From an uncultured Rhodopila sp. (GTDB lineage Bacteria > Pseudomonadota > Alphaproteobacteria > Acetobacterales > Acetobacteraceae), in contig CAINOE010000049.1 in the NCBI GenBank assembly GCA_903851415.1, forward strand, positions 124,001 to 188,000: a DNA stretch of 64,000 bases. Reading direction: 5' to 3'. The position numbers were made by a program, and so were the translations under genes. The notes under the pieces are model-generated. The model was not told the origin of the DNA. It saw only the letters and a list, made by a program, of their open reading frames with translations, and ran no database searches. This document shows, piece after piece, positions 1-8,689 of this stretch (positions are counted from its first letter, which is position 1; the number at the start of each line of letters is the position of its first letter).

Positions 1-1
1 T

Positions 2-487
2 CCTCGAGTTCGGGCTGAGCGGGCACGGCGTTGGTTCCGGCTGGCCGAATCGCCCAGCCCTATGGGAACTCTCCCGCTCATCCCGGCCAACCGCGCGGAG
101 CTCCCCGGTCGAGGCGGAGGGGATCAGGCCGGACGAGCTCGAACCGCTGCCGGGCATCGCGAGGAAGCCGAGGTGCGGGAGGCAGCGGAACGGCGCCGCC
201 TGGCGGAGCAACAGGCCCGGAAACACGGGCGGGCACGCCGGGACGCGCTGATCCGCCGCGGCAAGGCCGTCTGGCGGGAGATCGAGGCATCCAGCGCCAA
301 GGGCTATAGCGCCGCCGCCTCGCTGCTGTCCGAGATGCGGGAGATTGCCGAGGAACGCGGACAAACGGCTGATTTTGCTCGCAGACTGGCTGGCATCCGC
401 GAACGCCATGCGCGCAAGAAGCAGTTTCTGGTCCGGATCCGGGGTCTGGAACAGCACCAACCCGCTCCACGCCGCGCCGCTGTTGTC
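2..487 (+). pseudogene. C-terminal remnant of an unrecognised coiled-coil-like protein, cut by the window edge
   Basis: The plus-strand frame open from base 2 encodes a charged Ala/Glu/Arg-rich helical segment (for example EEAEVREAAERRRLAEQQ, then GKAVWREIEASSAKGYSAAA) with the look of a real protein C-terminus. There is no stop where the homologous-looking sequence fades near 470. The frame runs on into the dispersed inverted repeat at 491-571 and then lies antisense to the DUF1178 gene. Either the true stop was lost when the repeat arrived, or a frameshift lies near 430-480. The family is not recognised and the N-terminus is outside the window. Confidence 0.3.
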
Positions 488-490
488 TCT

Positions 491-571
491 TCATGGCCCG
501 GCTTGTCCCGGCCACAGCTCACGGCTCTTAATGCCATAGGTGGCCCGGAGATACCCGGGACGAGGCCATGG
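491..571. repeat. Dispersed inverted-repeat element, copy 1 (degenerate)
   Basis: The left arm begins TCATGGCCCGGCTTGTCCCG and the right arm contains GGTGGCCCGGAGATACCCGG. It matches the arms of the better-preserved copies at 28805 and 37249, but the right arm has diverged. It lies between the left-edge remnant and the end of the DUF1178 gene. Confidence 0.75.
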
Positions 572-589
572 CGAGCAGGGAGAGCGCAA

Positions 590-1090
590 TCACCCGTCGG
601 CGCGCGGCACCCAGGGAATGCGGCCGACATCGATCCCCTCATCGGCGAGGCTTTCCGCCTCCTCCGGGGTGGCTTCGCCGTAGATGCTGCGGGGCTCGCT
701 TTCACCGTGGTGGATCTTCCGCGCCTCATCCGCGAAGTCCGGGCCGACATAGTCGCAGGTCTTCTCGACCTCCGCCCGGATGCGCTGAAGCACGGCCACC
801 ACCTGCGCCGGCATGCGGCCGCCGGCCAGCTTCACCTCCGCGGGCACCCCGGCGGGCGCGTCAGCCGTTGCCGATGGGGCAGCCGCCGGCGGCTGCGGCG
901 CTTCGACCGGGACCGGCAGGGACACGCGCCTGGCCACCGCCGGCGCCATCAGTGCGCGCTCGACTTCGATGCCGCCGCATTCCGGGCACTCGATCAGGCC
1001 GAGTTTCGCCTGCTGCTCGAACGTTGTGCTGTCCTTGAACCAGCCGTCGAAACCGTGGTCCTGGCTGCACCGCAACTGGTAGTGGATCAT
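590..1090 (-). CDS. DUF1178 family protein
   Basis: 166 residues. The N-terminus MIHYQLRCSQDHGFDGWFKD and the CPECGG knuckle near residues 36-41 are typical of DUF1178, a small soluble alphaproteobacterial family of unknown function with a rubredoxin-like CxxC pair (C8 and C36/C39 are possible metal ligands). A Pro/Ala-rich linker at about 60-85 separates this from a C-terminal helical part that ends IPWVPRADG, also characteristic of the family. The ATG at 1090 follows a purine-rich stretch (aggacgagg). It is the last gene of a minus-strand run with grxC and the CCA-adding enzyme, 93 bases after grxC. The function is not known. Confidence 0.88.
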   Translation of the reverse strand: MIHYQLRCSQDHGFDGWFKDSTTFEQQAKLGLIECPECGGIEVERALMAPAVARRVSLPVPVEAPQPPAAAPSATADAPAGVPAEVKLAGGRMPAQVVAVLQRIRAEVEKTCDYVGPDFADEARKIHHGESEPRSIYGEATPEEAESLADEGIDVGRIPWVPRADG

Positions 1091-1131
1091 GCCTCGTCCT
1101 GACGGGAGCCAATCGTGTTACGCACCATGGC

Positions 1132-1499
1132 GCAATCTTGCACCCCCCGCCGAGAGTGCGCCAATGAAATTCCCCCGGGACATTCACCCGGAGGCAAGCA
1201 AGGCATCCAGTTTGCCGGCGCGGTCCAATGCCATCAGGTCGTCGCACCCGCCGATGTGCCGGCCGTCGATGAAGATCTGCGGCGCGCTGGTGCGCCCGCC
1301 CGAGCGCCTCCGCGCTTCGGCCCGCTCCGGCGACCCGCCCGGCGCGTCGATCTCACGGAAGGCGACGCCTTTGCCGGCGAGAAGCTGCACGGCGCGTTCG
1401 CAGTACGGGCACCAGGGCTGCGTGTAAATCTCGATATCCGCCATCGTTTTCACCTCTTTGCGCCCATGTTGGGCAGGTCAGTCCGGGGTGCAAGATTGC
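1132..1499. repeat. 15-bp perfect inverted repeat flanking grxC
   Basis: GCAATCTTGCACCCC at 1132-1146 and its exact reverse complement at 1485-1499 bracket the glutaredoxin gene. The right copy forms the last codons of the CCA-adding enzyme (QSCTP before the stop); the left copy is in the gap before the DUF1178 gene. The origin is unknown; it could be a duplication of the 3' end of the nucleotidyltransferase gene in inverted orientation. Confidence 0.8.
1184..1453 (-). CDS. grxC: Glutaredoxin 3 (dithiol, CPYC)
   Basis: 89 residues from the ATG at 1453; a second ATG at 1444 (MADIEIYTQPWCPYC) gives the usual GrxC length of 86 and is as likely. The active site CPYC, the cis-proline segment SAPQIFIDG and the GGCDDL glutathione-binding motif are all present. 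The protein reduces disulfides and glutathione mixed disulfides in the cytosol. The gene follows the CCA-adding enzyme by 24 bases on the same strand and is probably cotranscribed. A 15-base inverted repeat lies just outside both ends (1132-1146 and 1485-1499). Confidence 0.96.
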   Translation of the reverse strand: MKTMADIEIYTQPWCPYCERAVQLLAGKGVAFREIDAPGGSPERAEARRRSGGRTSAPQIFIDGRHIGGCDDLMALDRAGKLDALLASG

Positions 1500-2653
1500 C
1501 GGGCCAGTTCCGCCTCGCAGGCCGCCTTGCCGGCGGCGCAGCCGCCATCCAGCCACCATTGCCGCACCTGGCGAAGCAGCGCCCCGACGCGGGGGCCGGG
1601 CGCAATGCCGAGCGCGACAACGTCCCGGCCCTCCAGGGGAAACACCGGCCGCGCCATCGCCTCCAGGCGCTGGCGCAATGCGTCCGGCCCCCGGTCCAGC
1701 CGGACGCGATCAATCAGGTCCCGCTTCTCGTGGTCCGCCAGCAGGCGGCGCAGGGCCGCGTCATCGTCGTCCGGACGCGGCGAGGGCGTCGTCAGCAGCC
1801 GGACCAGGCGATCGCGATCCTCGTTCGACAGCTTCAGCCGGAGCGCCAGCGCCAGCGGATCGCCTGCCAGCATTGCCGCCAGGCGCAGCAGCGCATCGGT
1901 TGGCAGTCCGTGCAGCTTCCGGATTGCCGGCGCTTCGGGCAGGACGGCGCGCCAGACGCCGAGGCTGTCCATCAGCGCGACGGTCGCGGATGCATCCTCC
2001 GCGCCCAGGATCAGCCGCAATTCGTTCCAGATCCGCTCGACCGACAGCCGCGCCAGCCCGGGGATGCCGGCGCGCAGGGCAGCTTGGCTCTCCGCATCCG
2101 GCGGCACGCGTCCGTAGCGGCCGTGGAACCGGAAGAAGCGCAGGATGCGCAGGTAGTCCTCGGCGATGCGGGTCGCCGGGTCGCCGACGAAGCGGACCCG
2201 GCCGGCGGCCAGATCGTCCGCGCCGCCGAAGTAATCGAACACCCGGCCGTCGCGCGTCATCGACATGGCGTTGATCGTGAAATCCCGGCGCGAGGCGTCC
2301 TGCCGCCAGTCGGCGGTAAAGGCGACGACGGCGTGGCGGCCGTCGGTTGCGACGTCCCGGCGCAGGGTGGTCACTTCGAACCCGCGTCCGTCCGCCACCG
2401 CGGTCACCGTCCCGTGCGCCAGCCCCGTCGGCACCACGCGCAGATCGGCTTGCCGCAGCGCCTCGGTCACCTGCTCCGGGGTGCGCGGCGTGGCCAGGTC
2501 GATGTCCGACACCGGGCGGCCGGCGAGGACATCGCGCACGGCGCCGCCGGCGATCCGCGCCTCCGGCAGCGCGTCCCACACCGAGGCGAGCGCGGCGTCG
2601 TCGCGGAACGGCGGCGGGTCGAGGCGCAACGCGGCGGTTTCGCCTTGCGTCAC
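1478..2653 (-). CDS. CCA tRNA nucleotidyltransferase / poly(A) polymerase family
   Basis: 391 residues from a GTG at 2653 that overlaps the stop of the upstream DUF6111 gene as GTGA, which fixes the start. The class II nucleotidyltransferase signature RIAGGAVRDVLAGRPVSDID is near the N-terminus with the metal-binding Asp pair, followed by FTINAMSM and the RFxFRFHGR-type helical domain (LRILRFFRFHGRYGR). In alphaproteobacteria this family adds or repairs the CCA end of tRNAs. The C-terminal half is more degenerate, as usual in the family. Cotranscribed with the DUF6111 gene upstream and grxC downstream. Confidence 0.95.
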   Translation of the reverse strand: MTQGETAALRLDPPPFRDDAALASVWDALPEARIAGGAVRDVLAGRPVSDIDLATPRTPEQVTEALRQADLRVVPTGLAHGTVTAVADGRGFEVTTLRRDVATDGRHAVVAFTADWRQDASRRDFTINAMSMTRDGRVFDYFGGADDLAAGRVRFVGDPATRIAEDYLRILRFFRFHGRYGRVPPDAESQAALRAGIPGLARLSVERIWNELRLILGAEDASATVALMDSLGVWRAVLPEAPAIRKLHGLPTDALLRLAAMLAGDPLALALRLKLSNEDRDRLVRLLTTPSPRPDDDDAALRRLLADHEKRDLIDRVRLDRGPDALRQRLEAMARPVFPLEGRDVVALGIAPGPRVGALLRQVRQWWLDGGCAAGKAACEAELARQSCTPD

Positions 2654-2895
2654 GGCGGCTGGGGCTGCGGTTTCACGACGCGGCCATCCTGCAGGCGGGC
2701 GGGCACGTAGCGGATCTGCGCGTCCCCGGCATCGGCGTGCCACATCCAGAGCAGGGCCGCCAGCATGACCGCCAGGAAGGCCGCCAGCGAGGCGACCAGC
2801 CAGAGCGGCGGCAGCGGCGAGGGAAACAGCAGGCGCCAGACCGCGAACCCGGCGAAGGGCGCGAGGAAGAGGACGATCTCGATCAGCCGCGGCAT
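2650..2895 (-). CDS. DUF6111 family small membrane protein
   Basis: 81 residues with two predicted membrane helices (about 5-22, and about 29-50 rich in Leu/Ala) and a short polar C-terminal tail with IRYVPARLQDGRVV. This arrangement and its position immediately upstream of the CCA-adding enzyme fit the alphaproteobacterial DUF6111 family. No biochemical function is known. The stop overlaps the next gene's GTG by four bases, so translation is probably coupled. Confidence 0.85.
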   Translation of the reverse strand: MPRLIEIVLFLAPFAGFAVWRLLFPSPLPPLWLVASLAAFLAVMLAALLWMWHADAGDAQIRYVPARLQDGRVVKPQPQPP

Positions 2896-3042
2896 CGGAA
2901 TCCGTTCAGGAGCGTAGCCGCATCATGACGGGACACAGACGATTTGTCATTGGCTGCGGCGGGTGCGAGCCGGCGGCGCAGCTGTGCGGACGAAACGGCG
3001 CAGCACTGCCCCGAAGCGGAAAACCGATCGCCCTGGCCACGG

Positions 3043-3933
3043 TTACGGCGGCGCCGTGGCGTAGATCGCATCGACCGTCCGCCTCAGGCTCTCCCGCCAG
3101 TGCGGCAGGGCAACGCCGAAGACCTCGCGCAACCGCGTGCAGTCCAACCGCGAGTTCGCCGGCCGCTTCGCCGGAGTCGGCCAGTCGGCGGTCGCTATCG
3201 GGGCGACCTCGGGCACCCTGGCGCCATGCCGGGCGGCGTCCTCGAAGGTTGCGACCGCAAGGCCATGCCAGGTGGTGGCGCCGGTGCCGGCGGCGTGGCA
3301 GATGCCGCGGTAGGCGTCCTGCCAGCCGGAGCGGTCGATCAGCGCGCTGATCGCCAGGATCGCGTCAGCCAGATCCGCCGCGGCGGTCGGGCAGCCGTGC
3401 TGGTCGCCGACGACGGTGAGGCGATCGCGGGTCTTGCCGAGGGTCAGCATGGTGCGCACGAAGTTCTTGCCGGTGGCGGCATAGACCCAGGCGGTGCGCA
3501 GGATGATCGCCTTGGCGCCGGACTCCGTGACCGCCTGCTCGCCGGCCAGCTTGCTGGCGCCGTAGACGCCCTGCGGCCCGACCGGATCGGTTTCGACATA
3601 TGGTTCGGGCTTGGCGCCATCGAAGACGTAGTCGGTGGAGATATGGATCAGCGGAATACCGGCCCCGGCGCAGAGCCTGGCCAGGATCGCCGGTCCGTCG
3701 CGGTTGGCGCGCCAGGCGGCCTCGATGTCGTTTTCCGCCGCATCGACGGCGGTATAGGCGGCGGCGTTGATGACCAGCCGCGGGTTGGCGGCACGGAAGG
3801 CGGCTTCGATCGAGTCCGGACGGTCGAAGTCAAAGTCCGGGCGGCCGGCGCGTTGGATGTCCGGGGCGGCAGCGGCCAGGGCGGAGGCGAGTTGGCCGGT
3901 CGATCCGGTCACGAGGATGGGGCGGTCAGGCAT
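3043..3933 (-). CDS. rfbD: dTDP-4-dehydrorhamnose reductase
   Basis: 296 residues from the ATG at 3933 (MPDRPILVTGSTGQL); an upstream in-frame ATG at 3978 would add 15 residues unlike the family. The glycine-rich NAD(P)H motif TGSTGQLASAL, the YGASKLAGEQ active-site Tyr-Lys pair and the STDYVFDG segment identify RmlD, which makes dTDP-L-rhamnose from dTDP-4-keto-L-rhamnose. It is last in the rfbB-rfbA-rfbC-rfbD direction but separated from rfbC by about 150 bases holding a repeat element, so it may not be fully cotranscribed. Confidence 0.96.
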   Translation of the reverse strand: MPDRPILVTGSTGQLASALAAAAPDIQRAGRPDFDFDRPDSIEAAFRAANPRLVINAAAYTAVDAAENDIEAAWRANRDGPAILARLCAGAGIPLIHISTDYVFDGAKPEPYVETDPVGPQGVYGASKLAGEQAVTESGAKAIILRTAWVYAATGKNFVRTMLTLGKTRDRLTVVGDQHGCPTAAADLADAILAISALIDRSGWQDAYRGICHAAGTGATTWHGLAVATFEDAARHGARVPEVAPIATADWPTPAKRPANSRLDCTRLREVFGVALPHWRESLRRTVDAIYATAPP

Positions 3934-3983
3934 GGGCGGGCTCCGGAGGTGAAGCGAATTGGCCGATTGGCCCTGCACCCACC

Positions 3984-4057
3984 GTCATGGCCGGGCGTGT
4001 CCCGGCCATCCGCGCTTCGACGGCGGTGCGAGGATGACCGGGACACGTCCGGCCACG
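3984..4057. repeat. Dispersed inverted-repeat element, copy 2
   Basis: The arms are GTCATGGCCGGGCGTGTCCC and GACCGGGACACGTCCGGCCA, a variant subfamily using CCGGGCGTGTCCCGG. It sits in the gap between rfbC and rfbD, where a transcript would fold it into a hairpin. Confidence 0.75.
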
Positions 4058-4084
4058 AATATATCGCATGCCGGCACCGTCCGC

Positions 4085-4642
4085 TCACGCATGGAACAGC
4101 GACGGCAGATCCTTCAGACGCGGCAGAACCTTGTCCTTCTCGGACAGGATCACCGTCTCAGGCGATACCGGCCAGTCGATGCCGATGTCCGGATCGTTCC
4201 AGATCACCCCGCGCTCGGCCGCCTTGTCGTAGGCGCCGGTGACCTTGTAGATCACCTCGGTCTCCTCGGTCAGCGTGCAATAGGCGTGCAGAAATCCGAC
4301 CGGCACCCAGATCTGCGTCCAGTTCTCGGCACTGATCGTCGCCCCGACATAGTGCCCGAACGTCGGCGAGCCGAACCGCGCATCCACCGCCACGTCGTAG
4401 ATCGCGCCTTTCACGCAGCGCACCAGCTTGCCCTGGGCATTCGGGCCAACCTGGCAGTGCAGTCCGCGCAGGACGCCGAACCCGTTGGAGACGGCATGGT
4501 TGTCCTGGATGAAGGGCCCGGGAATGCCGGCCTCCGCGAACCGCCCCTGGTTCCAGGTTTCCGAGAAGAACCCGCGCGGATCGCGGAACCGCGGCGGGGT
4601 GATCAGCTTGACGTCGGCGATCGCCAGCGCTTCGACGGTCAC
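4085..4642 (-). CDS. rfbC: dTDP-4-dehydrorhamnose 3,5-epimerase
   Basis: 185 residues starting at a GTG (4642) that overlaps the rfbA stop as GTGA. The cupin-fold motifs [10 protein letters not shown] and [19 protein letters not shown] are present, with the catalytic His in RGLH; the position after it is Cys rather than the more usual Tyr or Phe. Later [20 protein letters not shown] matches the family. The enzyme double-epimerises dTDP-4-keto-6-deoxyglucose. Translation is coupled to rfbA. Confidence 0.97.
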   Translation of the reverse strand: MTVEALAIADVKLITPPRFRDPRGFFSETWNQGRFAEAGIPGPFIQDNHAVSNGFGVLRGLHCQVGPNAQGKLVRCVKGAIYDVAVDARFGSPTFGHYVGATISAENWTQIWVPVGFLHAYCTLTEETEVIYKVTGAYDKAAERGVIWNDPDIGIDWPVSPETVILSEKDKVLPRLKDLPSLFHA

Positions 4643-5514
4643 TCCAGTTCTCCCTCGGCCAGTTCCATCAGCACCCGCCCCAGCTCCGTCTTGCCCAGCC
4701 CCTTCGCATGTTCCCGCAGCCGTTCGGCCGGGATGAAGCCCATGCGGAAGGCGACTTCTTCCGGGCAGCCGACGAGCATGCCGGTGCGCGACTGGATCGT
4801 CTGCACGAAGGTCGCCGCCTGCAGCAGGCTGTCGGGCGTGCCGGCATCCAGCCAGGCGCAGCCGCGCGACAACTTTTCCACGTGCAGCGTGCCCATCTCC
4901 AGATAGGCGCGGTTGAGGTCGGTGATCTCCAGCTCGCCGCGGGCGGAGGGCTTGATCCGCGTGGCGAGGTCGCTGACGTGCCGGTCGTAGAAATACAGGC
5001 CGGTGACCGCCCAGTTGCTGGTGGGCGCGGCGGGCTTTTCCACCACCTCGACCGCGCGGCCATCTGCGTCGAACGCGACCACGCCGTAGCGTTCCGGATC
5101 GCGCACCTGGTAGGCGAACACGCTGGCCCCCACCGGCCGCCCCGCCGCCGTCCGCAGCAAGCGCGACAAATGATCGGCATGGATGATATTATCCCCGAGT
5201 GCGAGGGCGCAGGGCTGGCCCCCCAGCCAGTCGCGGCCAATCAGGAACGCCTGGGCGATGCCGTCGGGCGAGGGCTGCACGGCATACTCGAAACGGATGC
5301 CGAAGCGGGAGCCGTCGCCGAGCAGCCGGCGGAACTGCGGCAGATCCTCCGGCGTCGAAATCAGCATGATGTCGCGGATTCCGGCCAGCATAAGGGTGGA
5401 CAGCGGGTAGTAGACCATCGGCTTGTCGTAGACCGGCAGAAGCTGCTTCGATGCCGCCTGAGTCATCGGATGCAGGCGGGTGCCCGATCCGCCGGCCAGC
5501 AAAATGCCCTTCAT
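4639..5514 (-). CDS. rfbA: Glucose-1-phosphate thymidylyltransferase
   Basis: 291 residues, the normal RmlA length. The N-terminus [18 protein letters not shown] carries the nucleotide-binding signature, followed by [20 protein letters not shown], the ALGDNIIH Mg-binding region and [21 protein letters not shown]. It makes dTDP-glucose from dTTP and glucose-1-phosphate, the committed step to dTDP-rhamnose, and is usually feedback-inhibited by the end product. The ATG at 5514 overlaps the rfbB stop by four bases. Confidence 0.98.
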   Translation of the reverse strand: MKGILLAGGSGTRLHPMTQAASKQLLPVYDKPMVYYPLSTLMLAGIRDIMLISTPEDLPQFRRLLGDGSRFGIRFEYAVQPSPDGIAQAFLIGRDWLGGQPCALALGDNIIHADHLSRLLRTAAGRPVGASVFAYQVRDPERYGVVAFDADGRAVEVVEKPAAPTSNWAVTGLYFYDRHVSDLATRIKPSARGELEITDLNRAYLEMGTLHVEKLSRGCAWLDAGTPDSLLQAATFVQTIQSRTGMLVGCPEEVAFRMGFIPAERLREHAKGLGKTELGRVLMELAEGELE

Positions 5515-6587
5515 GCCGCTTTTCCTTCACCTTCGGTTGCCGTTCCGAGCCGCTGCCCGGCATAGCGCGCCGCACGCAGCTTTTCCCACCAGGCCCGGTT
5601 GTCGAGATACCAGTCGATCGTGCGCGCCAGCCCGGTCTCAAAATCATGCGGCGCCTTCCACGCCAGCGCCGCCTCCGACCGGGTCGGGTCGATCTCGTAG
5701 CGGAAATCATGCCCGGGGCGATCGGTGACGAAGCGAATCAGCCGCTCACGCGGGCCGGCAGGATCCGGTGCGCGCAGATCGAGATGGGCGCAGATCGCCT
5801 TGACCACCTGGAGATTGGTGCGCGGCTGGCGGCCGCCGATGGCGTAGGTTTCGCCCGGGGCGCCCTGCTCGGCGACGCGGATCAGCGCCTCGGCATGGTC
5901 ATCGACGAACAGCCAATCGCGCATGTTGGAGCCGTCGCCGTAGACCGGCAGTTCCTTGCCTTCCAGGGCGTTCAGCGTCACCAACGGAATTAGTTTCTCC
6001 GGAAACTGCCAGGGTCCGTAGTTGTTGCACGTGTTCGAAACGATCGTGGGCAGCTTGTAGGTGTGGCTCCAGGCCCGCACCAGGTGGTCGGAGGCCGCTT
6101 TGGTCGCGGAATACGGGCTGCGCGGATCATACGGAGTCGTTTCGGTGAACGGCGGATCATCGGCTTCCAGCGCCCCGAACACCTCATCGGTTGAAACGTG
6201 GTGGAAGCGGAACGAGTCCCGGCGCCGATGGGCCAGCCCGGCGTAATGACGCCGCGCCGCTTCCAGCAGAATGAAGGTGCCGACGACATTGGTCTGGACA
6301 AAGTCGGCGGGTCCGTCGATCGAGCGGTCCACATGGCTTTCGGCCGCCAGATGCATCACCGCATCGGGATCATGGGTTTCGAACACTCCGCGCATCGCCG
6401 CGGCGTCGGCAATATCGGCCTTCACCAGGATGTGGCGGTTATGGCGGATGCCGTCTTCCAGCGCATCCTCGGACGCGGCGTAGGTCATTTTGTCAACGTT
6501 CACCACGACGTGGTCCGTGTGGCGGAGCAAATTCCTCACGACCGCGGAGCCGATGAACCCGCATCCGCCGGTCAGCAAAAGCTTCAT
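5511..6587 (-). CDS. rfbB: dTDP-glucose 4,6-dehydratase
   Basis: 358 residues, an extended short-chain dehydrogenase with the [15 protein letters not shown] motif at the N-terminus, HVSTDEVFG with the catalytic Thr-Asp-Glu, and [14 protein letters not shown] containing the YxxxK dyad. It converts dTDP-glucose to dTDP-4-keto-6-deoxyglucose. It is the first gene of the rhamnose operon and starts 42 bases after the TetR gene on the same strand. The Shine-Dalgarno is weak. Confidence 0.97.
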   Translation of the reverse strand: MKLLLTGGCGFIGSAVVRNLLRHTDHVVVNVDKMTYAASEDALEDGIRHNRHILVKADIADAAAMRGVFETHDPDAVMHLAAESHVDRSIDGPADFVQTNVVGTFILLEAARRHYAGLAHRRRDSFRFHHVSTDEVFGALEADDPPFTETTPYDPRSPYSATKAASDHLVRAWSHTYKLPTIVSNTCNNYGPWQFPEKLIPLVTLNALEGKELPVYGDGSNMRDWLFVDDHAEALIRVAEQGAPGETYAIGGRQPRTNLQVVKAICAHLDLRAPDPAGPRERLIRFVTDRPGHDFRYEIDPTRSEAALAWKAPHDFETGLARTIDWYLDNRAWWEKLRAARYAGQRLGTATEGEGKAA

Positions 6588-6629
6588 AAGTGCTAACTTC
6601 CCTGCCGTCCTTGCCGCACTGCGGTAACA

Positions 6630-7289
6630 TCATTCCGCGGAGCGTAGCAACCTCAAGCTGCCGGCACCGAAGATAAACAACGCGATGGCGTTGTCACGCC
6701 AGGACCGCAGTTGACTCTGATCGAACGGATGTCCGAGACCCAAGGCGCGTCGTTGCGGCCCCGTAAGAAGCAGGTTGAGGAACTGCTCGGCGGCGAGGGC
6801 GGTGTCCTGCGGCGGCAGCTCGCCGCGGGCGATGGCGCGGTCGAGCAGCGCGGCGATGCGGGCGTTGCCCTCGCCGGCGCCGGCCTGGTGCATCAGGCGC
6901 GGCAGTTCCGGGAACCGGCTGCATTCGGCGATGATCAGCCGGTGCAGGGCGATGGCTTCCGGAGTCAGGGCGACGGCAAGGATGTCGTCCGCTGCGGCCT
7001 TCAGGGTGGCTTCGAGCGACTCGCCATCCGCCCAGTCGCAGGAGGCGGACATCCATTTCGCGATCAGCCGCTCGAGCACGGCGCGGAACAGCTCCGGCTT
7101 GCCGTTCCAGCGCGCATAGATGGTGCGCTTGGCGACCCGGCAGGCGCGGGCGATCGCCTCGATGGTGGTCGCGGCATAGCCTTCGGCGAGGAAGGCATCG
7201 GTGGCCTGGTCGAGGATGGCGGTCTCGAGAGCGGCGGCCGCCCGGGCGGTGGGGCGGCCTCCGGTGCGGGGGGCGGACGAGGCGGTCAC
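6630..7289 (-). CDS. TetR/AcrR family transcriptional regulator
   Basis: 219 residues from a GTG at 7289. The N-terminal helix-turn-helix (about residues 20-65) contains ATDAFLAEGYAATTIEAIAR and RVAKRTIYARWNGKPELF, the canonical TetR pattern. The C-terminal ligand domain resembles the AefR-like group. It starts one base after the stop of the small lipoprotein gene, so the two are likely cotranscribed. The ligand and target are unknown. The run continues into rfbB, but control of rhamnose genes is not shown by the sequence. Confidence 0.93.
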   Translation of the reverse strand: MTASSAPRTGGRPTARAAAALETAILDQATDAFLAEGYAATTIEAIARACRVAKRTIYARWNGKPELFRAVLERLIAKWMSASCDWADGESLEATLKAAADDILAVALTPEAIALHRLIIAECSRFPELPRLMHQAGAGEGNARIAALLDRAIARGELPPQDTALAAEQFLNLLLTGPQRRALGLGHPFDQSQLRSWRDNAIALFIFGAGSLRLLRSAE

Positions 7290-7290
7290 G

Positions 7291-7422
7291 TCATCGGTAG
7301 CCGTAGTAATAGTGGTGCGGGTGGTAGTACGGACCCCAGGCGGGGGCGATGACGCAGCCGGACAGCAGCGCCGCGAGGCAGACGGCGGCGGCGGTGCGGA
7401 TCAGGGTTTTCGTGATTGACAT
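7291..7422 (-). CDS. Very small Tyr/His-rich lipoprotein
   Basis: 43 residues from the ATG at 7422 (MSITKTLIRTAAAVCLAALL). A type II signal peptide ends with the lipobox LLSGC, and the mature part is only about 22 residues rich in Tyr, His, Pro and Gly (AWGPYYHPHHYYYGYR). Upstream in-frame ATGs would put odd sequence before the signal peptide. Aromatic and His-rich mini-lipoproteins of this sort are common in this group of bacteria and have no assigned function. The gene is translationally adjacent to the TetR gene. Confidence 0.7.
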   Translation of the reverse strand: MSITKTLIRTAAAVCLAALLSGCVIAPAWGPYYHPHHYYYGYR

Positions 7423-7837
7423 GGCTGACTCCCGAGATGGGTGACGCAGTGAATGTATACCCTGGAAAATGAAACGCAACGGGTGCGATGCAATTCAAAG
7501 TGTAACCGGGCATGCGGCGGGGGTGTCTGTTGGGAGACGGGTCTTCGGGCTGCCGTTCGGTGTCGCGGGGGTGGTTGGTTGGGATTTGTTTGCACAGAGG
7601 AAGCGCGAGGGCCATTGAGGGCCACGGAGAAGGACTGAGTTTGTGCGGTCACGGCCGGTGGGATGTCTCAAATAGCGCTATCTATCGAGGCGCCCCTCTG
7701 CCGGCGGGGTGGCACGACTCCGTGACCCTCGCAGATCGTCCGGATTCGCTGGCGCCATCGACCCGATTCCGGCGGTGCATCCCGCAACGGCACGGGCCGT
7801 CGCCAACGCCACGGGTCCCGCCGCCCAGCCCTCCCCC
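7423..7837. other. 415-base non-coding gap
   Basis: No open frame here has protein-like composition on either strand. The left part (7441-7520) is relatively AT-rich and could carry the promoter for the lipoprotein-TetR unit. A short palindrome TAGCGCTA occurs at 7674-7681. Nothing else is recognised. Confidence 0.5.
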
Positions 7838-8506
7838 TCAGAAATCCAGGTCCGCGTAATGCGCTGGCGGCGTGGAGCCGGGCACGCGATCGGCCAGCAC
7901 GCCGCGGAAGCTCGGGCGCGACTTCATCCGCGCATACCAGTCCTTGGCGGCCGGCGAGATGGTCCAATCGACCTCGCCCAGGAAGTCCAGCGTCGAGAGA
8001 TGCGCCGCGGCGGCGAAGTCGGCGACCGACAGGCTGGCGCCGGCCAGCCATTTCCGCGTCTCGGCCAGCCAGGCGATGTAATCCAGGTGGTAGCGCAGCG
8101 CGGTGAAGCCCATGCGGATCGACGCGGGATCGGGGTTGCCGCGGCCGGTCAGGCGGCGGAGGTATTTTTCGCCGTACAGCGCGTTGGTGACCTCGGCGGC
8201 GAACTTGCCGTCGAACCAGGCGGCGAGGCGGCGCACCTCGATCCGCTCGGCCAGGGTGCGGCCCATCAGGATGCTGTCGGGATAGGCTTCTTCCAGGTAC
8301 TCGCAAATGACGCCGGAGTCCGGGATCACCAGGCCGTTGTCCTCGACCAGCGTGGGCACCGTGCAGGCCGGGTTCAGCTCGAGATACTCCGCCCGGCGCT
8401 CCCACATCTTCTCCAGCCGCAGCTCATACGGCAGGCGCTTTTCCGCCAGCACAAGGCGCACCTTGCGGGCATAAGGCGAGAGCGGGATGTGATAGAGGAC
8501 GCGCAT
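7838..8506 (-). CDS. Glutathione S-transferase family protein
   Basis: 222 residues. The thioredoxin-fold N-domain (MRVLYHIPLSPYARKVRLVL) has Ser at the usual catalytic position in LSPYARKVR, then the cis-Pro and glutathione-binding elements NPACTVPTLVEDNG and DSGVICEYLEEAYP. The C-terminal helical domain includes the N-capping region ASLSVADFAAAAHLS. It is a cytosolic GST of the bacterial FzlA/GST-like group; the substrate is not deducible. Monocistronic on the minus strand by spacing. Confidence 0.93.
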   Translation of the reverse strand: MRVLYHIPLSPYARKVRLVLAEKRLPYELRLEKMWERRAEYLELNPACTVPTLVEDNGLVIPDSGVICEYLEEAYPDSILMGRTLAERIEVRRLAAWFDGKFAAEVTNALYGEKYLRRLTGRGNPDPASIRMGFTALRYHLDYIAWLAETRKWLAGASLSVADFAAAAHLSTLDFLGEVDWTISPAAKDWYARMKSRPSFRGVLADRVPGSTPPAHYADLDF

Positions 8507-8689
8507 GCGCGGCGACTATCGCATTCAGAATCGCATCGTGCAAAGCGCGGATTTGCGGGGGGCCGAGTCGGAAGGGCTTGGATTGGCACGTTTTTGATGC
8601 GGACCGGCGGTTGCGCTGCGGCGCGCCGCGACCTGCTCATGACCGGCTGGCCAGGACGCTCGCTGCCGCATCGCCTCACCACGGACTCA

